A DNA stretch of 64,000 nucleotides, from the NCBI GenBank assembly GCA_900637705.1, contig LR134390.1:2604001-2668000 (forward strand), given 5' to 3'. The DNA is from Fusobacterium varium. Lineage in GTDB: Bacteria; Fusobacteriota; Fusobacteriia; Fusobacteriales; Fusobacteriaceae. Position 1 is the stretch's first letter. The number at the start of each line of letters is the position of its first letter. The notes below the pieces were generated by a model. That model searched no databases. It saw nothing but the letters and a program-made list of their open reading frames with translations, and was not told where the DNA came from. Made by a program: the position numbers and the translations under genes. Positions 39,330 through 50,435 of the stretch are shown here, piece by piece.

Positions 39330-42300
39330 TCAGTTAAACTTTTCTAATGAAGCAAGAGTTTCTTTAGAAAGATATACTTTTGGAACTAAAACTTTTATTC
39401 CATTTATCTCCTCTTCTACATACCATATAATATCATTTTTAAGATTATTTATCTGTTCTTTTGTAAGAGCTACCCCAATAGATAGATTCAAATCTTCCAT
39501 AGCTTTTATAGAGTTATCTAACAATATCTGCATCTGTTCCCTATCATTTACAGCTCCATTGAGATATCTCTTTCCTGTATTTTCAAGAATAGCTCTGTTT
39601 ACTATTCTTGATTCATAAAATGAATCTCCTAGGAGTTTAATATCTTTTTCAGGATTATATCCTATTTTTTCAAATAAATAATCTGAACCAAGATAATAAC
39701 TCATATCTATAAATTTCAGGTTTGTTTCTATCAGATATTTAAATTTAGGATTTTTTTCAGTTGAAATAGAATTGTTTATACTTGATATTTCATTGTCTTC
39801 TATTTCTATTTTTTCTTTAAAATCTATTGAAATATCTTTTGAATCTATTAAATCTTTATTTACAACAAACAGTTCTTTATCTCCTTCAGGGATTGTAATA
39901 TAACTTTCTGTATTAATTGTTCCTGTTCTTTCAACATCACTGCTATTTAAAATTATTTGTTCCATATCTATAGTTTTTTCATTTACTGTGTTTTCCTCTT
40001 TTGTTAAAATTCCATCTCCTACTTGTATAGCAGATATATTTATATTATTTCCTGCTGATATCTTTGTTCTCTTATCAGTTTCTGCTGCTTTATCTTCATA
40101 ATCACCAATACTATCTAGAAAGTTTCCATTTATCAATCTATATGCTGATATATTAATATCTCTGTCTGCTGAAATATTCCCTCCTCTGTTTATAACATCT
40201 CCTGTAGTTTTCAGAGTAACATTTTTTCCAGATGAAATATATGCCATTTTATTTGTATATTCATCTTCCCAACCTAAACTTGAAGAATTAAAATAAACTT
40301 TGCCATATTTTTCACTATTTTCTTCAGTAGCTATTAAACTTAAAAACTTATCCTTTATCCTGTTCTTTTCTTCTTTTGACATATTTTCTACAGCTCCAAA
40401 CCCTTTTTCAACAACAGTAGAACCTTCTGCAATTTCTCCAAGATTTTCGATTTGAACTGCTTCTATATAAATATCTCCCATTGATTCTATAATTCCTGCA
40501 TTATTTTGAACTTTACCTAAAGTTTTTATCTCTATGTTGTTCCCAGAAAATATTTCTCCCTTATTATTAATAAAATCTTCTTTTAAAGATATAGTCATAT
40601 CATCTTTTGAATATATAAGTGAATAATTTCCATTTAATATACTTTCAGCATTTAAAATTAAAATATTTCCTGAAGCTATTTGTCCATTATTTATCAGCTC
40701 TTTTGAATTTACATCAAGATTATTCTGTGAAGTCAAAATTCCATTATTAGTGATACTTCCACCAGTTGTTATTGTATTATTTCCATTTCCTAAAACAATA
40801 CTATTAAAATTATTCAATTTTCCTGAAAGATTAGTTGTAAAACTTTTTGTACTTCCCAATATTTTATTATTTATTAAATTTACTGCATTTATGGTTAAGT
40901 TATTTCCACCTACAAATTTGCTGTTATTTAGAAAATCTCCAGTTAAATTAAGTACTATATCTCCATTATTTTCTATATCTGTATTTACAGCAAGAGATTC
41001 TGCTGTTATTTTTAAAAGATTATTTCCTATATAATTTCCTTCAAGAGTAAAAGAATTAAAAATATTAAGTTCAAGCTGTCCTTGAGATTGTATCCTTCCA
41101 TCTGTATTATAAATATTTTCTGCCTGAATAGATAAAACAGAATCATTATCAAATACTCTTATATCCCCTGATTGGTTATTAAGAGCTTCTGTGTTTTCTA
41201 TCTCTATATTTCTGCCTTCAATAGTACCATTGCTGTTATCTAATTCTTTTAATCTTATATCTTTATCTGAAATTATGCTTCCTGTATTAGAAACATTTTC
41301 TGCTGTTATATCACCTTTTACTGTAATAATCCCTTCATTGAGCAGTTCTTTTTCAAGACTCATATTCTCTCCAAGAATTAGTTTCCCAAAAAGAAAATTC
41401 AACAGTGCTTCTCCTTCAAAATTCTTCAGAGCTGATATAGTCCCAGTATTTTTTGCTTTAGAAGCTTTTATACTTCCTTTGGCAATTAATTTCCCACTAT
41501 TATCTATTTCTTTAATTGTTATATTATTCCCTTGAATCAAATTAGAATTTTCAACAGAATTATCAGTATCAAATTTTAAATCCCCATCACCTATTATTCT
41601 TCCACTATTATTCACAAATTGAGATGTAATATCCATATTGTTTCCAGAGAATATATCTCCTTTGTTTATTATATTTTTAGAAATTAAATATAGGTTGTTT
41701 GAGCTTTGAATAAGTGCAGTATTCACAATTTTATTTCCTGAAATAGTAATATCTTTCTTCCCGTATACAGTCCCTGAATTTTCAAAATTATAAATATTAA
41801 AAATTCCAGTGTCTGAAGTTATTATTCCATTATTTATAAGCCTTGTTCCAGTAATTAAAAGTTCTAGGGCAGATATTCTATCATTATTCAAAATACTATC
41901 ACTTAATAGTGTAAGCTTACTTCCACTGCTCATATTTTTATTATTAATTACATTCCCTGTTATCTTCATATTTAAAAGAGAAAGAATATCTCCATTATTA
42001 TTGATGTTTCCTGTTATCTCTGCATTTTCACTATAAATATATCCAGTATTTATTATATTTCCAGATATATTTAATTCCTTTTCACTCTTTATATTCTGGC
42101 TGTTGTCTATATTACCAATTATATTTACCAGATTTTTCCCTTGAACTGTTCCACTATTATTTAAATCAGCAGTAATAGTAAGTGTATCTTCTCCTGTTAT
42201 ATTCCCACTATTTTTAATCTTTTCTCCAGATACAACCAATTTTTCTCCTGAAATATCTCCTGCATTATCACCGACACCATCTATAAAAAGATGTCCTCCA

Positions 42301-43925
42301 GTTATAATTCCAGAACCCTCATTAATATATTTAGAAGATACGAGAGTGAAATAATTTTCTCCATAGATAATTCCTCTATTTGATATTTGACTAGCATTCA
42401 ATGTAGCTGTCTTCCCCAATATGCTCCCATTATTTTCTAAATAATCTGTCATTTTTAAAGTTAAAACATCAGCTTGAATAAGCCCATTGTTATATAAAAA
42501 TTTTGATGATATATTTATTGAAGAAGATATTATATTTTTTTCATTCAAAATATTATTTTCACTTTTTATTTCTATATCATTTCCACTGATATTACCTTTA
42601 TTTGATAGATTAGTGCTTTCAATCTTTACCTTTTTATTAGCAGCTATTGTTCCTGTATTTTCTATATTTTTACCTTTAATTTTTAAATTTTCCACTGCTT
42701 TTAATGATTCATTTTTTAAATTTCCACTTAAAGTAATATCTGCATTTAATGCAGTAAGCTCTTTGTTCTCCATATCTTTTGAAGTTATTGTTACATTATC
42801 AGCTGAAATTTTTCCAGTATTAACAATCTTTTCTTTATTAGACATATTTATATTTTTTGAAGATATATTACCTTTGTTTTCAATGTTTGAACTATTTATT
42901 TCTATATTTTTATTTGAAGATATATTTCCAGTATTTACTATATCTTTAGATTTTATATTAATATTATTTTCTGCTATGGCTTTTTCTTGTATTTTTACAT
43001 TTTCTGCATTGATTTTTATATCATTTTTAGCTTGAGCATCTTTTAATATCAAATCTCCATTAACATCTATTTCAAGATCTCCTGAACCTGCAAGCATTTC
43101 TCCCTGACTATTTACCCCAACACCTTTTTCTGTACTTTGAAGATATATTCTTCCAGCATAAATAGACCCTAATGCTTTTGCATCCAGAGCCACTTTAGGT
43201 TTATCTCCATCTTTTTCTGCTTTGGCTTTTACTTCTCCTGTTTCATGGTTATATTCATTTCTCCCCAAAACAACATTTACTTCTTCTCCTCCATAAACTG
43301 CACCATTGAGTTCTGCTGTTCTTGAAACAATATCTACCATTCTCATATTTTTTCCATCTATCCCCTGACTTCCCACTACCACTGTTCCATCATCTATATC
43401 AAATCCTTTTAAATCTCCAAATTCATCAGTTATAGATTTTCCAGTTGTCAATATTACTCTAGGTGTATTTATAAAACCTGCCCCATTCAGATATATTCCA
43501 TTTGGATTTGCTAAAATATATTCAGCAGATTTCCCAACTACCTCAGTATATCCTTCTATATTACTTCTATTCACACCTGTTACTTCTGTCAAAATAACAT
43601 CTGCTTCTCTGCCTTTTAAATTAGAGTTTCCTTGAATAATTCCTCCCAGCTGAGTTCTATTGTTTTCCTTGCTGCTGTTATTTAAAAGTACTCCCTCTTT
43701 TCCTACATTATATTCTTTAAAATAATTATGGGATACTCCATTCTTATTAGGTGCATTTATATTTACTATTGGAACTCCATTTGGTGCTTTCTCAACATTT
43801 ACTTGCTGATTTCTGTTTTGATCAACTACTTTTGCAGATGCAATCACTTGCTGTGTAAAGATACTAAAAAAGATGTAAGTATAGATTATCAATCTTTTCA
43901 GCAATTTATTTTTTAATATCTCCAT
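39330..43925 (-). CDS. TpsA filamentous haemagglutinin-like exoprotein, apparently truncated
   Basis: 1,531-residue exoprotein of a two-partner secretion system. After a signal peptide (about residues 1-31) comes the TPS domain with NSNL (100-103) and the NPNGI motif (140-144), both needed for recognition by the TpsB partner. Then a long beta-helical region built of about 18-residue steps of the type NxGxIxSxxNLxIxSxxI (residues about 280-1300). It stops just after KVYLSKETLASLEKFN, a place where longer relatives continue into a further region and a toxin or adhesin tip. Truncation is therefore likely; a frame change at A4 (39340-39343) would add about 46 residues but no recognised domain. 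Starts 23 bases after tpsB. Confidence 0.87.
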   Translation of the reverse strand: MEILKNKLLKRLIIYTYIFFSIFTQQVIASAKVVDQNRNQQVNVEKAPNGVPIVNINAPNKNGVSHNYFKEYNVGKEGVLLNNSSKENNRTQLGGIIQGNSNLKGREADVILTEVTGVNRSNIEGYTEVVGKSAEYILANPNGIYLNGAGFINTPRVILTTGKSITDEFGDLKGFDIDDGTVVVGSQGIDGKNMRMVDIVSRTAELNGAVYGGEEVNVVLGRNEYNHETGEVKAKAEKDGDKPKVALDAKALGSIYAGRIYLQSTEKGVGVNSQGEMLAGSGDLEIDVNGDLILKDAQAKNDIKINAENVKIQEKAIAENNINIKSKDIVNTGNISSNKNIEINSSNIENKGNISSKNINMSNKEKIVNTGKISADNVTITSKDMENKELTALNADITLSGNLKNESLKAVENLKIKGKNIENTGTIAANKKVKIESTNLSNKGNISGNDIEIKSENNILNEKNIISSSINISSKFLYNNGLIQADVLTLKMTDYLENNGSILGKTATLNASQISNRGIIYGENYFTLVSSKYINEGSGIITGGHLFIDGVGDNAGDISGEKLVVSGEKIKNSGNITGEDTLTITADLNNSGTVQGKNLVNIIGNIDNSQNIKSEKELNISGNIINTGYIYSENAEITGNINNNGDILSLLNMKITGNVINNKNMSSGSKLTLLSDSILNNDRISALELLITGTRLINNGIITSDTGIFNIYNFENSGTVYGKKDITISGNKIVNTALIQSSNNLYLISKNIINKGDIFSGNNMDITSQFVNNSGRIIGDGDLKFDTDNSVENSNLIQGNNITIKEIDNSGKLIAKGSIKASKAKNTGTISALKNFEGEALLNFLFGKLILGENMSLEKELLNEGIITVKGDITAENVSNTGSIISDKDIRLKELDNSNGTIEGRNIEIENTEALNNQSGDIRVFDNDSVLSIQAENIYNTDGRIQSQGQLELNIFNSFTLEGNYIGNNLLKITAESLAVNTDIENNGDIVLNLTGDFLNNSKFVGGNNLTINAVNLINNKILGSTKSFTTNLSGKLNNFNSIVLGNGNNTITTGGSITNNGILTSQNNLDVNSKELINNGQIASGNILILNAESILNGNYSLIYSKDDMTISLKEDFINNKGEIFSGNNIEIKTLGKVQNNAGIIESMGDIYIEAVQIENLGEIAEGSTVVEKGFGAVENMSKEEKNRIKDKFLSLIATEENSEKYGKVYFNSSSLGWEDEYTNKMAYISSGKNVTLKTTGDVINRGGNISADRDINISAYRLINGNFLDSIGDYEDKAAETDKRTKISAGNNINISAIQVGDGILTKEENTVNEKTIDMEQIILNSSDVERTGTINTESYITIPEGDKELFVVNKDLIDSKDISIDFKEKIEIEDNEISSINNSISTEKNPKFKYLIETNLKFIDMSYYLGSDYLFEKIGYNPEKDIKLLGDSFYESRIVNRAILENTGKRYLNGAVNDREQMQILLDNSIKAMEDLNLSIGVALTKEQINNLKNDIIWYVEEEINGIKVLVPKVYLSKETLASLEKFN

Positions 43926-43948
43926 TCTAATTTTCCCCCTAGAAATGT

Positions 43949-45601
43949 TTAAAATCTTGTACTCATACTAAAATATATCTCATGTGTATTTTTCTTTATG
44001 TAAGCTGGAGCTGTTAAAGGCTTCGAATACGAAAAGCTCATATCAAAATTCTTCAAATACATTCTCAGTCCTATTGTTGCTCCACTCATTTCGCTTCCAT
44101 TTTTCTCATAATAATCATCTTTGTAAACATCTTTCACTCTTCCATAATCATATGCTATAAATGGTTCTAAGGATTTATAACTATACCCAATCTCATTTCT
44201 TATATAGAAACCTTTATCACCCATTATTGAATTTTCTTTAAACCCTCTTACAGTAGTATCATCACCTATTCCTAATTTTTCTGAAGAATAGAGTATATCA
44301 TCTGAATACTGTCCACTGAAAGAAACTCTGTATGAAAATCTCTGCTCCTTTATCATAAATGGTTTATACCAGCTCAAATCAACAGTATATTTTTGAAATT
44401 GTGCTTTTGGAGAATCTTCTCCTTTTTCTTCATCACTTTCTGCACCAAATCTTTTTATCCCCTCATGATAAGTAAAATTTCCATAAAGTATTCCGTTAAA
44501 AAATCTTCTATTATGATTGACATCTATTTTTAATACAGAAAGTTTTCTTGAACTTGTTATCAGCTTTATTCCGTCAAAATAATTTTTAGTTTCTTTATTT
44601 GTTAAAGTCATTCCTATGGAAGTTTTTCCATTACTGTTTCTATTTATTATTCTTCTTGCAGAATAATTCATATTTCTTGAAACTCCTGTTGTTTCATAGG
44701 TGTGAGCAAATGATTTTATTGTAGTAAGGTATTCAGACTGATCTTTTGATACTGAAAATTCCCAATATTTTACTGGAACCCTGTAATAAAAAGAAAAGTT
44801 TTCATTATCCTTATATTTTCTGTTTCTTCCAAGTTTTCGCTGATAAGTACTTACAAAAGTATCATTTATATCTGCAATATCTTCAAAAATAAGAGAAAAT
44901 TTTATTCTATCCTTACCAGTGGAACTTTGCCCTAAATCATTGTAATTTACAGCTCCAGATATTTTTTTTCTTTTCTGATTATCTATTTCTACTATGCTTC
45001 CACCAAGCTCATTTCCTGCTACAATATCCACCCTTGCATTATTGGAGGAAACTGAATTAAGATTATCTATTCCTTGATCAAGATCATTTATATTTAATAT
45101 TTTTCCTTTAGAAACAGGAAAAGAAGTAAAAAGCTTTAATTTTTTCTGACCTTCTTCTCCCTTAAATACAATTTTTTCCACATGTCCCTCTATTACCTTT
45201 AAAAATATTTCCCCATCTTGAATACTTGATTTTTCCATATCTATTTTTACTCTAACTGAAATATACCCTTCTTCAAGATACAAATTTTCAAGTTCTTTCA
45301 TTAAATTTAGTATATTTTTTCCACCTTTTTTACCTATATATTTTTCTTTTAAAGAATCAATTTCAGATTTTTTTAATATTGTATTTCCTTCAATAACAAT
45401 ATTCCTTATTTCACTCCCCATGGCTTGGACATCTTCTTCAATATCATTTAATTTGACTTTATCTTTAAGTTCGCTTTTTTCTAATTTTCTCATTTCTTCT
45501 GCTTGTTTTCTTCTTTCTTCTCTAATCAATTCTTGCTGATCAGCATAACTATAATAACTAATCATCAGAAAAAGCCAAAAACATATCCCCTTGATTTTCA
45601 T
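43949..45601 (-). CDS. TpsB outer-membrane transporter of the two-partner secretion system
   Basis: 550-residue Omp85-superfamily pore that secretes the TpsA protein encoded next. Signal peptide (residues 1-20, ending YYSYA), an N-terminal charged helix, two POTRA domains (about 70-225; EGNTILKKSEIDSL and YLEEGYISVRVKID) and a 16-stranded barrel with the conserved VRGF tetrad (about 440, TTVRGFKENS). It ends in FSMSTRF, an outer-membrane C-terminus. A longer frame from 45649 exists but GGGAGAG precedes the ATG at 45599-45601 and gives a proper signal peptide. Confidence 0.92.
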   Translation of the reverse strand: MKIKGICFWLFLMISYYSYADQQELIREERRKQAEEMRKLEKSELKDKVKLNDIEEDVQAMGSEIRNIVIEGNTILKKSEIDSLKEKYIGKKGGKNILNLMKELENLYLEEGYISVRVKIDMEKSSIQDGEIFLKVIEGHVEKIVFKGEEGQKKLKLFTSFPVSKGKILNINDLDQGIDNLNSVSSNNARVDIVAGNELGGSIVEIDNQKRKKISGAVNYNDLGQSSTGKDRIKFSLIFEDIADINDTFVSTYQRKLGRNRKYKDNENFSFYYRVPVKYWEFSVSKDQSEYLTTIKSFAHTYETTGVSRNMNYSARRIINRNSNGKTSIGMTLTNKETKNYFDGIKLITSSRKLSVLKIDVNHNRRFFNGILYGNFTYHEGIKRFGAESDEEKGEDSPKAQFQKYTVDLSWYKPFMIKEQRFSYRVSFSGQYSDDILYSSEKLGIGDDTTVRGFKENSIMGDKGFYIRNEIGYSYKSLEPFIAYDYGRVKDVYKDDYYEKNGSEMSGATIGLRMYLKNFDMSFSYSKPLTAPAYIKKNTHEIYFSMSTRF

Positions 45602-45649
45602 AAAATCTCTCCCAGTAAAATTTTCAATGCTTATTCTTTCAATGTTCAT

Positions 45650-46054
45650 TATTTTTAATTTAATTTTTTATTTATACCTATATTTCTATATAAATTCATT
45701 TCATACTTTTTTACTAGCTCATTTTTCCAAAAGAATATTTTTATAATCTGTAGTCAAATGTATATTTTAAATATTATCATTTTATCATTTTTTAATTGTT
45801 TCATGTAGGGAAATATTATATTATATATTTTTTCAAGTTATTAAACTTCTTGTAATCTTCTTTTTTTAAATATACAAATTCTAAATCACCTTAATCACAT
45901 AAATATATAATTTAAATTATAGAGTTTATGTAAAAATTAAGTTTTGGAAAAGAAAATAGTTCCTCAAAAAAATAAATTAATCTGTTTCCTTATGAAATGT
46001 TGAAATTTAAAAGTTTTGAATTAAAAAGGAAGGAAAAAATAAATATAAAAAAAT
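45650..46054. other. Intergenic region, no gene seen
   Basis: About 400 A+T-rich bases upstream of tpsB. TTGACT (minus strand, about 45755) is present but without a well-spaced -10; nothing else stands out. Confidence 0.5.
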
Positions 46055-46090
46055 GCACTCAAAATCTTAATTGTCTAAGATTTTGGGTGC
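46055..46090 (-). terminator. Terminator after the cyclase gene
   Basis: Fifteen-base arms (46055-46069 and 46076-46090, one G-U), six-base loop, followed on the minus strand by seven U. Confidence 0.85.
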
Positions 46091-46121
46091 AACACAAATT
46101 ACTAATTTGTAACAATCTCTT

Positions 46122-46730
46122 TCACATTTCTATTGCAACAGCTCTCACAGGACAGCCATCTATACCTATTTTTAATGGCATACATGAAAAATAAAATTCT
46201 TTCTCTAAAAGTTTTTCTAATTCACATAAGTTTTCCACAATTATCTTATTTCTTTTTAAAAGTATATTATGATTTTCTAATTCTTTTGAATCATATCCAT
46301 CTGGTGAAATACAGTCTATTCCAATTCCTTTTAAAGGAGAAGCTGCTATTTTTTTAGCTACTTCTTTTGAAATGATTGGATAATTTTTGAAATATTTTTC
46401 TTCATTCCAATATTTATCCCACCCAGTATAAATTAATAAGTAATCAATATTTGCTATTGAACTAAAATCAAAATTATCTAAATTCTTAAAAGAAATACAT
46501 AATCCTTTTCCAAAAAAAGTTTCAATGGAAAAGTCGCAAATATTTTTTCCATTTTCTAATATATGAAAAGGAGTATCCAGATGAGTTCCAATATGTGAAG
46601 TAAGACCTAAGTTAGTTATATTTACTCCATCTTTTTTATAAGAAAAAAGCTCTTTTATATCAGGTTTTTCTTCATTAGAATATGCTGGCATATTATTTTC
46701 TATTTTATGTGTCAAATCATATATTTTCAT
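46122..46730 (-). CDS. Cyclase-family metal hydrolase (kynurenine-formamidase-like)
   Basis: 202-residue member of the cyclase family (PF04199), with the metal-binding HIGTHLDTPFHI (about residues 47-58) and the late GIGIDCISPDG segment. Relatives hydrolyse N-formylkynurenine or other amides and lactones. No kynurenine pathway genes are nearby, so the substrate is open. It is a single gene ended by a strong terminator. Confidence 0.85.
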   Translation of the reverse strand: MKIYDLTHKIENNMPAYSNEEKPDIKELFSYKKDGVNITNLGLTSHIGTHLDTPFHILENGKNICDFSIETFFGKGLCISFKNLDNFDFSSIANIDYLLIYTGWDKYWNEEKYFKNYPIISKEVAKKIAASPLKGIGIDCISPDGYDSKELENHNILLKRNKIIVENLCELEKLLEKEFYFSCMPLKIGIDGCPVRAVAIEM

Positions 46731-46970
46731 ATTTACCTCACTATTTTTACATTTAATTATCTTACACTATATTTATTTTATTCTTTTGCTTCATATTCAT
46801 ATATATTAGGATTATAATATGTCAATAAAGGAAAATCAAAATATATTTGGTAAAAGAAAAAAAGAATTATCTTGAAAAATTATCAATCAATGAAATAGTT
46901 AATTAAGTACTATTAATATATTTCATTTTTAAAACTGAATTAAAATTAATTAATTAAAGGAGAAATTAAA

Positions 46971-47591
46971 ATGAAAGTAATGTTATTAAATGGAAGTCCA
47001 AATGAAAAAGGTTGTACTTATACTGCATTGAGAGAAGTAGAAAAAGTTCTTAACAAACATGGAATAAAAACAGAGATTGTATATCTAGGTAAAAAACCTA
47101 TTGCTGGATGTATAGCATGTTCTAAATGCTCTGAAACAGGAAAATGTATCTGGAATGATAAAGTAAATGAAATAGCAGAGAGACTAGATGAAATAGATGG
47201 ATTAATTATTGGTTCACCTGTATATTATGCCAGTGCCAATGGAAGTTTAACTGCATTTTTAGACAGATTATTCTTTTCAGCAGGAGATAAGATGGCTGGA
47301 AAATTAGGAGCTTCTATAGTTTCATGTCGTCGTGCAGGTTCTACAGCTGCATTTGATCAGTTGAATAAATATTTTACAATTAGTAATATGCCTATCGTTT
47401 CATCTAATTACTGGAATCAAGTACATGGATTTACTCCAGAAGATGTAATACAGGACAAAGAAGGGCTGCAAATAATGCGTACTCTTGGAGAAAATATGGC
47501 ATGGTTGTTAAAATGTATAGAAGCTGGGAAAAAAATGAATATACAAAAACCAGAATATGAAGAAAAAATAATGACTAATTTCATTAAATAA
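46971..47591 (+). CDS. Flavodoxin-fold NAD(P)H-dependent FMN reductase family protein
   Basis: 206-residue flavoprotein with the FMN-phosphate loop NGSPNEKGCTYTAL (residues 6-19), a cysteine-rich patch CIACSKCSETGKC (about 47-59) as in iron-sulfur-flavoprotein-like reductases, and GSPVYYASANGSL (about 83) near the flavin. Probably an electron carrier or quinone/azo reductase. AAGGAG before the ATG; own terminator. Confidence 0.88.
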   Translation: MKVMLLNGSPNEKGCTYTALREVEKVLNKHGIKTEIVYLGKKPIAGCIACSKCSETGKCIWNDKVNEIAERLDEIDGLIIGSPVYYASANGSLTAFLDRLFFSAGDKMAGKLGASIVSCRRAGSTAAFDQLNKYFTISNMPIVSSNYWNQVHGFTPEDVIQDKEGLQIMRTLGENMAWLLKCIEAGKKMNIQKPEYEEKIMTNFIK

Positions 47592-47653
47592 TAATTCTAA
47601 CTCCAATAATAATTTTTTTACTTTTAATATTACTATAAAAAATTAAATTAAAA

Positions 47654-47685
47654 AAAACTCACAAGATACTATCCTTGTGAGTTTT
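47654..47685. terminator. Bidirectional terminator
   Basis: Perfect twelve-base arms (47654-47665 and 47674-47685), eight-base loop, between the converging flavoprotein and symporter genes. Confidence 0.87.
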
Positions 47686-47695
47686 ATTAATTTAT

Positions 47696-49110
47696 TTAAT
47701 CTTCCCAGCATTCAGCATTTTTTAATTCTGGAACAGATGAAGCTTTAAACTGTGGATTTAATCCTTTTTTCTTTTGAGCAATATAATCTTTAAGAGCTGC
47801 AATTGCCACTTTATAAAGTACTGCAATCACTACCAAGTTCATTATTGCCATAAATCCCATAAATAAATCAGCCATATCCCAAACTATCTGGACTTTGGCA
47901 AGACAACCAAACATTACCATAAATACAACAAAACATCTATAAAGATTTAACCATATCTTATTCCCATTTAAAAACTCTATATTTGTTTCTCCATAATAAT
48001 AGTTTCCTATTATTGATGAAAAAGCAAAAAGGAATATACATACAGCAATGAATATACTTCCCCAAGAACCAACCTGTGAAACAAGAGCTTCCTGAGTCAA
48101 TTGTATTCCATTAGACTCTCCTTGTAAATCTACTCCAGACATTAATATAATAAAAGCAGTTGCAGAACATATCAATATAGTATCTGTAAATACTCCTAAA
48201 GTTTGGATAAGTCCCTGTTTAACTGGGTGAGTAACATTTGCTGTTGCAGCAGCATTGGGAGCACTACCCATTCCTGCTTCATTTGAAAATAGTCCTCTTT
48301 TTATTCCTTGCATGATAACAACTCCAAGTCCTCCACCTACTGCTTGTTTAAATCCAAGAGCATTAGAAATAATAGATTCAACAACTGATGGAATCATTGT
48401 AAAGTTTTTTATCAAAACAAACAATGCTACAAGAACATAAGCAACTGCCATTACAGGAACTATATATTCCACTGCATGAGCTATTCTTTTTACTCCTCCA
48501 AAGATGATAATAGCAGTAGCAGTAGATATTGCTATTCCTAGATACATTCTATTAATGTTAAAAGCTTTTTCAAATGCAAATGATACAGTATTAGCCTGTA
48601 CTGAATTGAATATAAGTCCAAAAGTTATAGAAATAAGAATAGAAAATACAATTCCCATCCATCTTTTCCTAAAGCTTTTTCCATATAGTACGCTGGTCCA
48701 CCTCTAAAATGATCTCCTTCTTTTACTTTGTATACCTGTGCCAGTGTACTTTCTACAAAGCTTGAACTTGACCCTATAAGTGCCATTACCCACATCCAAA
48801 ATATAGCACCTGGTCCACCTATAACAATGGCTATAGCAACTCCTGCCATATTTCCAGTTCCAACTCTGGAAGCTGTTGAAATACAAAATGCTTGAAATGA
48901 AGATATTCCACTTGACCCGTGCTTCTCATTAGAACTTTCATTTTTCATAGCTCCTTCACCAAGAAGTCTAAACATCTCCCCCAATAGTTTAAATTGAACA
49001 AACCCTGTCTTAAAACTAAAATATACTCCTAATCCTACAAGAAGTATTATCAGTATATATGACCATATAAAGTTGTTCAGCCAGTTAAAAGCATCATACA
49101 AAAAAACCAT
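47696..49110 (-). pseudogene. Sodium:alanine/glycine/glutamine symporter (AGCS family), frameshifted
   Basis: Inner-membrane Na+-coupled amino-acid importer. The first 150 or so residues hold the AGCS signature ASRVGTGNMAGVAIAI (about 84-99) and FRGGPAYYMEKAL (about 135-147); the second frame contains KRGLFSNEAGMGSAPNAAATA. The break is at an A4 run of the coding strand (48664-48667): reading GKDGWELYFLFLFL-stop instead of GKRWMGIVFSILISITFG. One added A yields 471 residues, normal for the family. It lies next to and downstream of glutaminase on the same strand, hinting at glutamine uptake. Confidence 0.88.
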
Positions 49111-49181
49111 TCTTTCCTCCCGTACTAATAATATTGTTTATTCTATCACATTTTGTTGTGTTAAACAAAATTTTTTTATGA

Positions 49182-50095
49182 TTAAAATATTGTCAGATTC
49201 AGTTCACTAGAAAGATCTTCTAATAAAAGTACTCCTGCTATTGAGTTTCCTTTTTTATCAAGAGATGGTCCATACACCCCTATTCCCATTTTTCCTGGCA
49301 CTACTGAAAGTATTCCCCCACCTACTCCACTCTTAGATGGTATTCCTGCTCTTACTGCAAATTCTCCAGAACTGTCATACATTCCACAAGTTACCATTAA
49401 TGTCTTTACAATAGTAGCTATTCTTGGGGTAATTACTGTTTCTCCATTACTTAATTTTCCGTTATTTGCTAAAAATAATGCTATTTTTGCAAGTGTTTTT
49501 GCAGTTACTTCTATTGAACATTGTTTAAAATATATATCTAAAGCATCTTCAACATTTCCTTCGATTATCCCATCACCTTTTAAAAAATATCCCATTGCTC
49601 TGTTTCTATTTCCTGTTTCTGATTCTCCACAATATATTTTATAGTTTACATCTAAAGTTTCATCTTCTGATATTTTTCTAAAAAAGTCTAAAAGTCTTTG
49701 AAATCTATCTCTTACATCTTTCCCTTTTATCATAGAAGCTATTGCTATAGCTCCTGCATTTATGAGTGGATTATATGGTTTTCTTCGGCTGGAAGTTTCA
49801 AGTTTTTTTATTGAATTAAAAGGATCTCCAGTAGGTTCCATACCTACTTTAGAAAATACATATTCTTCCCCATTATCTAATATAGCCAACATCAGTGTTA
49901 CTATTTTAGAAATGCTCTGAATTGTAAATTTTGTATCCCAATCCCCTGAGTAATATTCATTTCCTTCTACATCTATAATATATAACCCTAAAGCATCTTT
50001 TCTAGCTTTATCCAATTCTGGAATGTAACTAGCAACTGTTCCCTGTTTTGCTTCAGGTATATTTTTTTAACTAATTTATCCAGTAAATCTTTCAT
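49182..50095 (-). pseudogene. glsA: Glutaminase (serine-type, GlsA family), frameshifted near the start
   Basis: Cytosolic enzyme hydrolysing glutamine to glutamate and ammonia. Beta-lactamase-fold motifs are intact: FTIQSISKIVTL (catalytic Ser-x-x-Lys, the serine in QSISK), then KPYNPLINAGAIAI, GNRNRAMG and SKSGVGGGI. The main frame starts without a ribosome site; the true ATG at 50093-50095 has GGAGG but is in another frame, broken at T7 on the plus strand (50062-50068). One extra base gives MKDLLDKLVKKNIPEAKQG and a 304-residue protein, the standard length. Precedes the AGCS symporter by about 70 bases. Confidence 0.9.
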
Positions 50096-50435
50096 CAATT
50101 CCTCCTGATGTCATAAAAATTTTATTTTTACAAAAATATATATTTATAATATAAACTTACTGTAGCATTTTGTCAATAAATTTTCATTATTAATACAATA
50201 AATAGAATATAAATAATATATACCTTTAAGTTTAAGATTTATATTTTTCTTTTATTCTTTTTATGTTACTTTTATCCTTAAATTTTATATATCTCAAATA
50301 TATTTTAAAAACATATTTCATAAATATTCTTTTAAAAATATTTTTTCTTATTTTAGATGAAAAGTTATATTCATTTAATATATTTAATTTTTATATAATA
50401 TATATATTTGGTTAAAAATTCTTAATTTCTCATTT
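50096..50435. other. Intergenic region, no gene seen
   Basis: About 340 bases of extremely A+T-rich sequence. No ribosome site with an open frame and no strong hairpin noted. Confidence 0.55.

Noticed and set aside
42487-43035. 182-codon plus-strand hydrophobic frame opposite tpsA
   Set aside because: Antisense of a repetitive beta-helix region, Phe/Ile/Ser-rich by reverse complementarity, no ribosome site.
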